A stretch of 64,000 bases of DNA, taken from Eurosta solidaginis. Lineage: Eukaryota > Arthropoda > Insecta > Diptera > Tephritidae. The stretch covers positions 64,762,779-64,826,778 of the forward strand of contig NC_090319.1 in assembly GCF_040869045.1 (NCBI RefSeq), read 5' to 3'. Under the pieces are notes generated by a model. The model saw nothing but the letters and a program-made list of their open reading frames with translations. It searched no databases and was not told the origin of the DNA. Position numbers and translations under genes: made by a program. Shown here piece after piece: positions 33,783-45,172 of this stretch (position 1 is its first letter; every line of letters starts with the position of its first letter).

Positions 33783-34598
33783 TTAATAGTTTTTTCCTGA
33801 GCGTGTTGCTTTTTTATCTAAATGCACAGTGTTTCTATGCTCAGTGCTATCCGTTCCTACATTTATGACATCATTTATTAGCCCTCTTGATGGCGGCCCC
33901 CTAATTCTTTCTATATATATATGAGGATATTTTCCCTTAGATATATCTGTATATAAAATTGAAGTACGTATATGAGATGCCACAGCACAAAGAGTTCCGT
34001 CCACAACGCCCGGTGCTCCACGTTTTATTCCCTTTGCACCTTGTCCACAAATTGTGTTGCAGCGAAATACACGCATTTGCCAATCGAATTCAGCTCGACA
34101 ATGGTCCTGTTCTGCTATAATGTCGACAGTAGAGCAGATAAGATGAGCATTTTTTGAAGACCATGCCTTAACTTCCATTTGCATGCCCGGTCGTAATGCA
34201 GTTTTGCAAGGTCCTATTGTTCGAACCGTATCTCGATTAAAGGGAGATTCCACTTGAATTATACCTAATTCCATATCCGTTCCGTCGTATCCGACGATTT
34301 CATTTATCATAAAAGATTTCCCTTGGCGAACGTGCTCTTGCCCGGCACCAGCTTTAACTATGACCATTGACGCTTCTACTGCGAACATGCAATCTACATC
34401 TGTAGCCACGCTTTCCAAGGTGATCAATGAACCAGCGCATATATAAACGTCGTCATAATATATTGCCACCACATATAATTCATCCTCTGTAACCACAGGA
34501 CTGCTAGAACTGCTACCCCCCACGCGAAATTCCGGATTCGTGTGGGTGAAAGGGAAGTTAAGCGCGACCAACAGGACCAAATAATTTCTTAAACTCAT
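33783..34598 (-). CDS. Secreted, catalytically inactive serine-protease homologue
   Basis: A 271-residue frame with an N-terminal hydrophobic signal peptide (residues 1-20), then RVGG at 25-28 in place of the IVGG activation end. CAGSLI (Cys54) and VDC (Cys70) match the CGGSLI...AHC disulphide of chymotrypsin-fold proteases, but the catalytic His is replaced by Asp69. DMELGIIQV (108-116) aligns with the catalytic Asp strand. The GDSGGP motif is replaced by IKRGAP (191-196), so the nucleophile Ser is an Arg. The product should be secreted, fold like trypsin and not cleave. Such homologues act as cofactors, decoys or seminal and immune proteins in flies; which applies here is not shown. The C-terminal tail (~235-271) is Lys/Arg/Asn-rich and unlike the fold. 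The ATG follows a TATA box by about 66 bp. The 5' half lies in the inverted repeat, the 3' half in the spacer. Confidence 0.8.
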   Translation of the reverse strand: MSLRNYLVLLVALNFPFTHTNPEFRVGGSSSSSPVVTEDELYVVAIYYDDVYICAGSLITLESVATDVDCMFAVEASMVIVKAGAGQEHVRQGKSFMINEIVGYDGTDMELGIIQVESPFNRDTVRTIGPCKTALRPGMQMEVKAWSSKNAHLICSTVDIIAEQDHCRAEFDWQMRVFRCNTICGQGAKGIKRGAPGVVDGTLCAVASHIRTSILYTDISKGKYPHIYIERIRGPPSRGLINDVINVGTDSTEHRNTVHLDKKATRSGKNY

Positions 34599-34663
34599 TT
34601 TAAACTATAACTTTTTGAGATGCTTGTTAAATATTGAGTAAATCAAGATAAGTTTTGTGGGCG

Positions 34664-34672
34664 CTATTTATA
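34664..34672 (-). promoter_or_regulatory. TATA box of the intact protease-homologue gene
   Basis: TATAAATAG on the minus strand, followed by CGCCCACAAAAC. Transcription would start about 25-30 bp downstream, near 34637, giving a leader of about 40 nt before the ATG at 34598. Confidence 0.7.
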
Positions 34673-34914
34673 CATCAGTGGATTGTGTGAATAACAAATA
34701 AGTAGAAACTTCTAGATTCAGGAAATGGGCACAAATCAAATATTTGGCTGTTTTCAAAACAAAATTTCATTGTTATATGTTTATATATTTGCACAGTTTA
34801 ATTTTGCTATTGAATTAAGAAAGGCCATGTGATATGTTTGTATTTTTAATGAATAAACACAGAAAAGTACAAAAGGTGCACTAATTAGTTTTATCTGTTT
34901 CCAAGCTGCTAATT

Positions 34915-36125
34915 TGTCTATTTTATACCCCCACAAAACCAGAGTAGGGAGCAGTGGATCAAGTTTCGAGCAACAACATTGCTCGAAGTTAAGTGGGTCG
35001 ACATAAACAAAGTCCTGTGTAAAGTGTTAATGAGACGTTAATTGGTTGTGGACTTAGACGTCTGTTCATCCTTCCCATATTCGTAAAATTTAGAGATTTC
35101 TATAACAATTTCACACAGAGGGTTAATGAAATAACTAGCTACGTTTTCTATATTAAAGCCCTTAATAAAACCAATGTTCCATACAAAATACAAATTCTTA
35201 ATTATCTCATTATTGTTTTATTGAGTGCATAATGGAGTCAAAAATCTAGACGGTTTTGTGGGCGCTATTTATACATTAGTGGATTGTGTCAATAAAATAT
35301 AAGTAGAAACTTCTAGATTCAGGAAATGGGAGCAATGCAAATATTTGGCTGTTTTGCTAAAGAACATTTTCTCGTGAATTGTTTAGATATTTGCCCAATT
35401 TAATTGTGCTATTGAAATGAGAAAGGCCATGTGATATAATGTTTGTATTTTTAATGAATAAACACAGAAAAGTACAAAAGATACCTAATTCGTTTTATCT
35501 GCTTCCAAACTGTTAATTTGTCTATTTTATACCCCCACAAAACCAGAGTTGGGAGAAGTGGACCAAGTTTTGGCAGCAACATTGCCCGAAGTTAAGTTGG
35601 CTGACATAATCAAGGTCCTGTGTAAAGTGTTAATGAGACGCTAATTGGTTGTGGACTTAGACGTCTGTTCATCCTTCCCGTACTCGTAAAATTTAGAGAT
35701 TTCTATAACAATTTCACACAGAGGGTTAATGAAATAACTAGCTACGTTTTCTATATTAAAGCCCTTAATAAAACCAATGTTCCATACAAAATACAAATTC
35801 TTAATTATCTCATTATTGTTTTATTGAGTGCATAATGGAGTCAAAAATCTAGACGGTTTTGTGGGCGCTATTTATACATTAATGGATTGTGTCAATAAAA
35901 TATAAGTAGAAACTTCTAGATTCAGGAAATGGGAACAAAGCAAATATTTGGCTGTTTTGATAAAGAACATTTCTTTGTGAATTGTTTAGATATTTGCCCA
36001 ATTTAATTGTGCTATTGAAATGAGAAAGGCCATGTGATATAATGTTTGTATTTTTAATGAATAAACACAGAAAAGTACAAAAGGTACACTAATTAGTTTT
36101 ATCTGTTTCTAAACTGCTACACTCA
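34915..36125 (-). repeat. Two promoter-only tandem units upstream of the intact gene
   Basis: TATA boxes (ctatttata on the plus strand) sit at 34664, 35265 and 35868, spaced 601 and 603 bp. Only the first leads into a gene. The two outer units repeat the upstream region, including the words gtacttttctgtgtttattc and ggccatgtgatat and the sequence atttcctgaatctagaag, with small differences between them. Each also contains a second TATA-like gtataaaatag. No protein frame follows the outer boxes. Confidence 0.7.
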
Positions 36126-36144
36126 GAGAACAAACGCATTGTAA

Positions 36145-38151
36145 AACAAGTAAGGACGGGACTGTCTTCGGCTGTGCCGAAGACTTCATACCTTTCATGA
36201 ATGGGGCTTAACAATAATCTTATCCCATTCGTAATCTCCGAATAATCGGATGTATAAGATAAGAAATATATAGTGAACAGATCTACATACCCAAACGATT
36301 TTTAAGATAAATATAAAATAAAAAATAGGTAGTTACTCTGTGTGAGGATGCAAAGTTTCAGGTTTTTTGTGGTCTGCGTGTAAAAACTATGACTACGAAT
36401 CACGTATTTCAACAATATATGACGTAAACGTAACTATTTGATGCAATTTTATGAATTTTGAAGCTTCTATCCGTAAAAAAGGGGCAAAAATGAGAGTTTA
36501 TATGAAGTATATAATATATATGCCACCGATCTCTATGATTTTTTCAGACAAAAATATATGCTATATACGTAAACATTTGGTGAAATTTGAAGCTTGTAGC
36601 TCTTAAAAAGAGGCAGAAATTGCGCAAAGTTTCTTATCTGAACAATCGGTTGTATGAGATATATACTATATATACCACCGATCTCAATGATTTTTTCAGA
36701 CAACAATATATACTATACACGTAAGCATTTGGTGAAATTTGAAGCTTCTAGCTGTTAAAATAGGGAAAAAATTGCGCAAAGCTTCTTATCTGAACAATCG
36801 GTTGTATGAGATATATACTATATATACCACCGATCTCAATGATTTTTTCAGACATCAATATATGCTATACACGTAAGCATTTAGTGAAATTTGAAGCTTC
36901 TAGCTGTTAAAATGGGGCCGAAATCGCAAAAAAATATATATATACTATATATATATACTATATATATATACTGTATATACCATCATATATATATTATATA
37001 TATAACCGATCTCTATAATTTTTTGACACAACAATATATACTATACACGTAAGCATTTGGTGATATTTGAAGCTAATAGCTGTTAAAATGGGGTAGAAAT
37101 TGCGCAAAGTTTCTTATCTGAACAATCGGATGTATGAGATATATACTATATATACAACCGATCTCTATGATTTTTTCAGACAACAATATATACTATACAC
37201 GTAAGCATTCGGTGAAATTTGAAGCTTCTAGCTGTTAAAATGGGGCTAAAATTGCGAAAATATGTATATATACTATATATATATACTATATATACCACCG
37301 ATCTGTATGATTTTTTCAGACAACAATGTATGCTATATACGTAAGCATTCGTTGAAATTTGAAGCCTCTAGCTCTTAAAATAGGGCAGCAATTACGAAAA
37401 GTTTCTTATCTGAACAATCGGTTGTATGAGATATATACTATATATACAACCGATCTCTATGATTTTTTCAGACAACAATATATGCCATATACGTAAGCAT
37501 TCGGTGAAGATTGAAGCTTCTAGCTGTTAAAATGGGGCTAAAATTGCGAAAATATGTATATACACTATATATATATACTATATATACCACCGATCTGTAT
37601 GATTTTTTCAGACAAAAATGTATGCTATATACGTAAGCATTCATTGAAATTTGAAGCCTCTAGCTCTTAAAATAGGGCAGCAATTACGAAAAGTTTCTTA
37701 TCTGAACAATCGGTTGTGGGGGATATATACTATAAATACGACCGATCTCATCAATTTTTTCAGGCAACAATATGTGCAATATACGAAATTATATGGTGAA
37801 GTTTGAAGCTTCAATCTGTTAAATTGAGTAAGATATTACAAAAATCCTCTTTTTCTGAAAAATCGGTTGTATGGAGGATATATGCTATAGTGGTCCGATC
37901 CGGCCGGTTCCGACAAATGTCTAATCGGACACCCAAATACACCCGCTCACCAAATTGTATCAAGATATCTCAAAAATTGAGGGAATAGTGTGCATACAAA
38001 CAGACAGACGGACATGGCTAAATCAACTCAGCTCTTCAACCTGATTATTTCGGTATACTTAATGGTGGGTCTATCTATTTTCCTTTAAGGACTTACAATT
38101 TTGGGTTTTGTGACGAAATTAATATACCATTTCATTTTCATGAAAGGTATA
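36145..38151 (-). mobile_element. Family C DINE-like element, complete copy, right arm
   Basis: Mirror of 29773-31836, with the same hairpin (GTCTTCGGC/GCCGAAGAC) and aacaagtaagg end at the left and tgaaaggtat at the right. It differs from its mirror in the number of internal tatatatagtatata-bearing units, so unit copy number has changed since the arms formed. Confidence 0.75.
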
Positions 38152-39219
38152 AAAATAGGTAGGTACTTTGTGTGAGGATGCAAAGCTTCAGGTTTTTTGT
38201 GGTCTGAATGTAAAAACTATGACTACGAAACACGTATTTCAAAAATATATGACGTAAACGTAACTATTTGATGAAATTTGATGAATTTTGAAGCTTCTAT
38301 CCGTAAAAAAGGGGCAAAAATTAGAGTTTATATGAAGTATATAATATATATGCCACCGATCTCTATGATTTTTTCAGACAAAAATATATGCTATATACGT
38401 AAGCATTTGGTGAAATTTGAAGCTTGTAGCTGTTAAAAAGGGGCAGAAATTGCGCAAAGTTTCTTATCTGAACAATCGGTTGTATGAGATATATACTATA
38501 TATACCACCGATCTCAATGATTTTTTCAGACAACAATATATACTATACACGTAAGCAATCGGTGATATTTGAAGCTTATAGCTGTTAAAATGGGGTAGAA
38601 ATTGCGCAAAGTTTCTTACCTGAACAATCGGTTGTATGAGATATATACTATATATACAACCGATCTCTATGATTTTTTCAGACAATAATATATGCCATAT
38701 ACGTAAGCATTCGGTGAAATTTGAAGCTTCTAGCTCTTAAAATAGGGCAGCAATTACGAAAAGTTTCTTATCTGAACAATCGGTTGTGGGGGATATATAC
38801 TATATATACGACCGATCTCATCATTTTTTCAGGCAACAATATGTGCAATATACGAAATTATATGGTGAAGTTTGAAGCTTCAATCTGTTAAATTGAGTGA
38901 GATATTACAAAAATCCTCTTTTTCTGAAAAATCGGTTGTATGGAGGATATATGCTATAGTGGTCCGATCCGGCCGGTTCCGACAAATGTCTAATCGGACA
39001 CCCAAATACACCCGCTCCCCAAATTTTATCAATATATCTCAAAAATTGAGGGGCTAGTTTGCATACAAACAGACAGACGGACATGGCTAAATCAACTCAG
39101 CTCTTCAACCTGATTATTTCGGTATACTTAATGGTGGGTCTATCTATTTTCCTTTCAGGACTTACAATTTTGTGTTTTGTGACGAAATTAATATACCATT
39201 TCATTTTCATGAAAGGTAT
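38152..39219 (-). mobile_element. Family C DINE-like element, partial copy, right arm
   Basis: Mirror of 28859-29772. The segment holds one extra internal unit relative to the left arm (about 1.07 kb against 0.91 kb). Confidence 0.65.
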
Positions 39220-40159
39220 AACAAGTAAGGAAGTTTAAGTTCTGGTGAAACCGAACATTACATACCCAGCTGTACACTTGAAATGCTGTTGTTTGTTTTG
39301 TGTGCTTAATAGTGTTACAAGGCTGCGCAATAATACATATACATATGGTTCTATTATGAACTACCTTTTCTTCGAGCTATGGCTCCCGAAACATAGAAAA
39401 TTGCTTAGTCATAAAAGGGGCGGTGCCACGCCCATTTTCAAAATTTTAGTATTTTCCAATTTAATGTTATAATTCAATTTAAAAGGTAAAATTCTATTGA
39501 TACAAAGCTTCTTTTCGCTAAGATATATCTTATTTTATTCGTCTACGACCCTTTTAAAAATCTTTTATATAAAAGTGGGCGCGGTCCTTAACCGATTTCG
39601 TTAACTTTTCTTCAAATCATTCCTTATAGTAAAGGCAACCTCTCTGCCGAATTTTGTTACGATAGGTTTAACGATTTTTGATGTATGCTTAATAATATTT
39701 GTAAAATTGATTTTATCACAAGTTGGCGGTATCACGCCCGTTTAAAAATTTTTTTTTTTTTTTTTTAATTTTTATCAAGAGTCGCAATATCAGTCCACAC
39801 GTCAAATTTCAACATTCTAGGTTTATTATTTATTAAATAATCAGGTTTTTTGTGTTTTCCAAAATATTATATATATAAAAAGTGGGCGTGGTTATCATCC
39901 GATTTCGCTCTTTTTCAATACCTTCTTCTCTTCTGGGCCCTAATAAGCTCGTGTACCAAATTTGGTGAAGATATCTCAATATTTACTCAAGTTATCGTGT
40001 TAACGGACAGACGGACGGACGGCTCAATCAAATTTTCTTTTCGATACTGAGATTTTGATATATGGAAGTCTATATCTATCTCGATTCCTTTATACCTGTA
40101 CAACCAACCGTTATCCAATCAAAGTTATAATACCCTGTGTACAAGTACAGCTGGGTATA
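39220..40159 (-). mobile_element. Family B DINE-like element, right arm
   Basis: Mirror of 27925-28858; same termini and inverted matches. It differs visibly only in the length of a homopolymer run near 39750. Confidence 0.7.
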
Positions 40160-40281
40160 ATTAAGTACGATCATACTTAATCCTACAATGCTCAATTTTA
40201 ACTAAAACAATGTTGTTTTAACTATGAAGAACCTTCAATTAAAATTAGCAATTTTGATTTAAAAATGCATTTTTAATTCAA

Positions 40282-40702
40282 GGTTAGGTTAGGTTAAGAC
40301 GGCGTGCGTGGGCGATACCCACACTTCCACTTGGAGACATTTTTTGTCCATTGTGAGTGCCCTCAGTAAGTACAGGGTGGCGCCAAGTTCGTTTAGCCCC
40401 ATTATCTCCTAGCGGTCCTCAACGAACCACTTCCTTTCCCTGATGAACCCAAGAAGAAGCGAGAAGTCCACCTTCCCAACCTCTGCCAGGCTGTCGAAGA
40501 AGCGAGCGCCCAGAAATCTGAGCCTTCTTTTTTGAAGCCACGGGCATCGGCAGAGAAAGTGGTAGATCGACTCCTCTTCCTCCTCATCCTGACAGCTTCT
40601 GCAGAGGGAGCTTGTTGGTATTCGCCACCGTCGGAGCATTGGTGCGATAGCACAATGACCTGTGATGACACCCCTAAGTATCCTCACCGCAGATTTGTTC
40701 AG
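40282..40702 (-). mobile_element. 3' tail of a LINE with target-site duplication, right arm
   Basis: Mirror of 27383-27803, flanked by tttttaattcaa on both sides (40270-40281 and 40703-40714). The frame 40687-40409 encodes the same Cys/His-rich tail. The plus-strand frame at 40532-40798 is its antisense shadow. Confidence 0.85.
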
Positions 40703-40922
40703 TTTTTAATTCAAAGTTGTAGTCATCTTAAATTAAGGTTGAGCTATTTTGATTTCCAGGTGCGCAATCTTAGATCAAGTAGAACGTGTTTGATTTAACA
40801 TTGCCATGCTTAAGCTTACTATGTTTTGGCTAACGGGGCATTCTGTGCAATTTTCATTCAATAACACGCCAGCAAACCATACGGAGTAAAATATTTTAAT
40901 TATTTAATATTTGAATATCAAA

Positions 40923-41088
40923 ATGGAAGAAATACAATATATTGATAACATTGTATACATAAGTGAAGTACTGTAAATTGATACCCAAAATTTGGTCGCT
41001 GAGGAAAGCGTAATAAGTGAAGATGACCAAAAATTGACAAGGCTACTTAAGGAAATCGACTTGGGGGACGTTGGCAACTATTTGAAAG
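40923..41088 (+). pseudogene. Possible first-exon remnant at the outer tip of the right arm
   Basis: Starting at an ATG the frame reads MEEIQYIDNIVYISEVL, meets a TAA, and continues as NLVAEESVISEDDQKLTRLL then KEIDLGDVGNYLK up to a consensus splice donor (AAAG|GTAAAT). The acidic, coding-like composition and the donor suggest a 5' exon of some gene or transposase whose rest is missing outside the arm. I do not recognise the family. One stop codon breaks it. Confidence 0.35.
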
Positions 41089-41152
41089 GTAAATTAGATA
41101 TATTTTAAGGCTGTACTAATCACTTTATGTATATTTTTAATATGTTCTAATT

Positions 41153-42449
41153 GTATAGCGGCACAGATAACATATAGAAGCCTCAACTACAAATTACCCT
41201 AGAACTGAAATTATTCTGGCTTGCTTTCCGTAAAGTTAATTGCTTCAGTCCTTTCAGGCCGTTAAACATACGACCCTCAAGTAAAGCCATAGAAAATTTG
41301 TACTTTTGAAAATTGGAATCCCTCAAGTTAATACAAGCTGCAAAAGCTGAACCCAGGCTCTGTTAATCTGAATATTGACTTCTTAACAAAAGAGCACGCT
41401 CTTGATGTGATTCAATATCGCAGACTCTCACCAGGTGCTAATTCAATGAACTCTTAAACTAAATATAAAACGAATAAAGAGAAATAATGCTCTTGTAATA
41501 CAACCCTTAAGCGAAATTTGTCTACTCTTTACGTTTATATGCAATTTCAGCTCCTATGATGAAAATCTTTCAAAACTCAAAGGGATAACCTCCAACCTTA
41601 TTATTCTAGTTACAGCCAAGTAACTGACAGCTGGTGTTATTTAAGTGGATCGTTTTAAGCAAAAAGTCAGCTCCGGCCAGTTGTAATATAATACTGCTCT
41701 CAGTTATTCCAGTTTCATCAACAATTCACGATGTGACTTGCTTCAAATGAATGAGTCAACCAACCACAGTCTATAAGGTTTTCAATATTTTTCACACACC
41801 TTTCGTTTGTTGACCTTTGTGTTGTTGGCGCGTGCATTTCATGGAAAATTTTGGTCTTTGCTAGCAAAATATTGATAACAAGTGAGTTGAAAAACACGCG
41901 ACATGAGTGATATTGACAGCAAAAGGTGTGATGTATAAAAGAAATGAAAGTACGTATATATGCACGTATGTACAACTCAACTCTTTCGACCGCTTTCATT
42001 TAATCAGCTGATCAAAGATGGCAATCTTTGCGAAATTGTTGAAATTTGATGTAGGTCACTCGCAGCGAGAAGCTGATGAAATCCATCTAAAGCTTGTTGA
42101 TTTCGGTGTTGCTTGTAAGAAACGTATGATGCAATTGTTTTGTTTGTTGTTTGATATATGAGCTTAAGCATTTGCTAGTTATTTTGATATGCTGTTGATT
42201 CCTTTGGTGACTTAATTTAAAATGGGCCTGTTAAAAATACACACAACTCCCTGAGGAAGACTTGGGAGCATCGAAACGCGTTGGAGGATAAAAGGCTTTT
42301 ATGCAATCTTCAGTTTAACTACTTATTTTGATTACTAATACAAAATTGTAAAACGTAGGAGCATTTCCCACTTAGTCAGCCAATCAAACATTACCTTTAA
42401 AAGTAAGAAAGAGTCAAGCTGTCAAAACCACATTATTTGCAAACAAAAT
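41153..42449. other. No gene recognised; hammerhead-like transposon motif
   Basis: Unique-looking DNA with short frames only. At 42251-42280, CTGAGGA...TCGAAACGCG resembles a string found near the ends of Penelope-like and related retroelements. I see nothing else that can be supported. Confidence 0.45.
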
Positions 42450-44412
42450 TTAATCCAGATATACCCAATGTCCTGTATATAGTCCACCTACTCAGTTGTT
42501 TACATAAAGAGTAACGGACTGTCGAGAACCTCTAATTTTACTCCTTTGGTTAGTTTTTGTCTCTACCATGCTGACGACAGTTCGTTTTGGTTAGTTTTCT
42601 CTACCATTTCTGCGAAATTAATTTACAAATTTGTGCTTTTTTCAAAATGTCGGAATTTCTCGCTACCTTTGCGTGGTAAGGAAAAATTAGCTAATTCAAA
42701 TATAAGAAATCAATCTTTTTTGTCGTAGTTCGTATATTTGAAATATTCGTCCACTGTGATGTATATAGAAAACTTTTGTTGGTGTTATAGTGAAGTTGTT
42801 TTATTAGCATCATCAAATTTGGTGTCCTACATGTAGGACATTGGGCACATATTATACTACATATACATTTTTTAGGGGATTTTCTCTACATGAGCTTTGA
42901 CCATTTTTGAAGATGATAGTACAGATTTTGATACCATAGCACTATTCCCACCAACAAATGCAAATGTAGACGTTACCGACGAGGATTCCGGCGAGGAAGA
43001 TAATTTTGATATAAATAATTTACCAGCTTCGCAAATGAATAGCGGCGTTGAAGTATTTTCGAAATACAATTTGCATGATGAGTGGGATTCTGATGATGAC
43101 ATACCATTTTCTGAAGTAGAAAAGTTTCTCCCGAAGAAAAAGATTCTTAAAAAAAGAAAACAATATTTCTTCGTGAAGGGAGAAGTTTTTAGCGCAGATG
43201 CTGAGTTTATAAACACTGATGAAGTTCTCGATTTAGTTGAGTATTCACCTAGCTCTTTTTTACTCAATATTTGACGATGAGTTATTTCAAATATTGACAA
43301 GAGAGACAAATAGGTATGCAGCACAAAGAAATAGAACATTCCAGGTTGATATATTTCAAATGAAATATTTCATTGGAGTACTGCTTATTAGTGGATACAT
43401 TCCAATCCCCAGAAGAAGAATGTTCTGGGAACGCCCGAAAGATTGCAGCAACGAACTGGTTTGTGAAGCTATATCAAGACAAAAACAAATTCGAGTTCAT
43501 AGTCTCCAACATCCATTGTAATGATAACAATTCTTTAGACGAGTCTAACAAATTTTCCAAAGTAAGACCATTGTTTACACACTTGAATAAAAATTTTATG
43601 GAAGCTGCCTTATGAAGAAAATCATAGCGTAGATGAAGTCATGGTTCCTTACAACAACATAATATTCATAATATTCATACAGTGGAACGTCAATAATATC
43701 GTGACCTTTTGTTCCAATGCAATCGGAGTGAATCCCACAAATTTAACCACGCGTTACTCCCAAAAGGAAAAGAAATACATACAAGTTGAACAACCGTGTG
43801 TCGTAAAAAATTATAATAAGAGCATGGGAGGGATTGACCGTTCAGACCAAAATATTAGTCTTTACCGCACTGCCATAAGAGGTAAGAAATGGTATTTTCC
43901 CCTCAAAACTCATTGTGTGGATATGGCTGTTCAAAATGCCTGGCAGATACATAAACATAATGGTGGAACAATGGATCAATTTTATTTCAGAAGAAGTATT
44001 GCGACAACTTTGCTCACCCAAAGTAAAAGGGGTAATGTCTATCAAAAAGGACATCCTTCACAAAGTTCCATCGACGATTTGCGGTATGATCGAATGGATC
44101 ATTTGGTAATTCCACAAGATAAACAAACCAGGTGTGGCGCATGCCATCAAAAGGCAACAACAAGGTGCGAAAAATGTAATATTGGAGTACATGTCAAATG
44201 TTTTGTTACATATCACAGGAAATAATTTAAATGATGTCATAGTATACCATGTGTTCAATGTCCTATATATAGGACGGCTCTAAAATCCAACTTACAAAAT
44301 AAATTTTGTTTAAATCATTATCAGTTCGTCTTTTCATTGTCATTTCAATGGGGAATAATACAAAATCACGATGGAAAATTTCCTGTACAATGAATGGGCA
44401 TATCTGGGTTAA
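42450..44412 (+). mobile_element. piggyBac-type DNA transposon, defective
   Basis: The element is bounded by TTAA at 42450-42453 and 44409-44412, the piggyBac target duplication. Inside, the left end reads tccagatatacccaatgt and the right end, reversed, cccagatatgcccattca, giving a terminal inverted repeat of 13-14 bases. Subterminal 16-bp palindromes GTCCTACATGTAGGAC (42824-42839) and GTCCTATATATAGGAC (44260-44275), and an imperfect one at 42470-42485, may be binding sites. The transposase within is broken, so mobility would depend on a related enzyme elsewhere. Confidence 0.8.
42897..44225 (+). pseudogene. piggyBac transposase, frameshifted and internally deleted
   Basis: The N-terminal acidic part (SEVEKFLPKKK; DDxDIPFS-like) is followed after a frameshift near 43260 by FQVDIFQMKYFIGVLLISGY. 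Another shift near 43480 leads to FEFIVSNIHCNDNN and FSKVRPLFTHLNKNF. After a third break near 43615 the core carrying the first two catalytic Asp residues is missing. The last frame (43641-44225) reads WNVNNIVTFCSNAIGVNP, then KSMGGIDRSDQNISLYRTA (the third catalytic Asp region) and ends in a C-terminal Cys cluster CGACHQKATTRCEKCNIGVH, as in piggyBac and PGBD proteins. No good ATG opens the first frame. Non-functional. Confidence 0.85.
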
Positions 44413-44442
44413 ATCAAGTTGAAGGCAGCACTATGTATATAT

Positions 44443-45113
44443 TGTTACGAATATTAGCAAAACTAAGGAGTGCTGCCAGCTCTAAGCCGATCTAAGCAGT
44501 GACGTGAATGCACATCAATAATTCAATCATTATGTATCTACATAAACGAATAAATAATTGCGTCTACACATATGTACACATTCCGACGAGCAACATTTAC
44601 ATACAAGGCAGCAAGAGATGAGATGTCACACACCGATGAATTTACTTATACGCTTATGTGTGTGCGGGGGACTGTAAACTACAAACACATGCATATACCT
44701 TATCTGAGTTGTCACAAGAGAGAGCAATAATTTGTGCACGTAGTTGTGGCTGGCGATTTTGTAGCCGAAACAACTAGTAACTTCTGGAAATCGAAGAGCC
44801 TAGAAGTATGCAGCGTAAACTATAAAAGCGGCGCCAGCGAGTAAGAAGTAATTCAGTTTGATTTGAATTGTCAAGCAGTTACGAGTAAGACGATATCTAG
44901 CGAGCAATAGCACTATTATTTTGAAAGTCAGTTTCCTTTAAGATATCAGTTTGGTTATTAAGCTATTCGTTGCACAGTTTGAGTGTTATTGTGAAGTACT
45001 TAATAAAGGCCATTTTTCCATCATTCAATATTGGAGTTATTTATTCAACAGTTTAGTGATTCGAACTTAGCAGAGGATTGCAAATAAGAGGATTTGCAAG
45101 TAAATTCGTTACA
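44443..45113 (+). repeat. 5' LTR with TATA box and polyadenylation signal
   Basis: Contains TATAAAAG at 44821-44828 and AATAAA at about 45001. These set a probable U3/R/U5 division with transcription starting near 44850. Matches the 3' LTR with no difference I noticed. Confidence 0.85.
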
Positions 45114-45172
45114 ATTGGTGTCAGAAGAGGAATTGTTGAATAAATTCCGAAGATTGGGAATACAACTTGGAC

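Larger units (their letters stand above)
34290..41152 (-). repeat. Right arm of the large inverted repeat
   Basis: Reverse-complement partner of 26933-33080. The outer end is tatgttctaatt at 41141-41152; the inner end is where the intact gene diverges from its left copy (about 34290). From inside out it carries the 5' half of the protease-homologue gene, three promoter units, family C (two copies), family B, a LINE tail and the exon remnant. This is the mirror of the left arm. Confidence 0.9.

Noticed and set aside
40532..40798. 88-codon frame (and mirror 27287-27553) as a gene
   Set aside because: Antisense to the LINE Cys/His tail.
42872..43339. 155-codon minus-strand frame
   Set aside because: Antisense shadow of the piggyBac transposase N-terminus; Ser-rich by composition.
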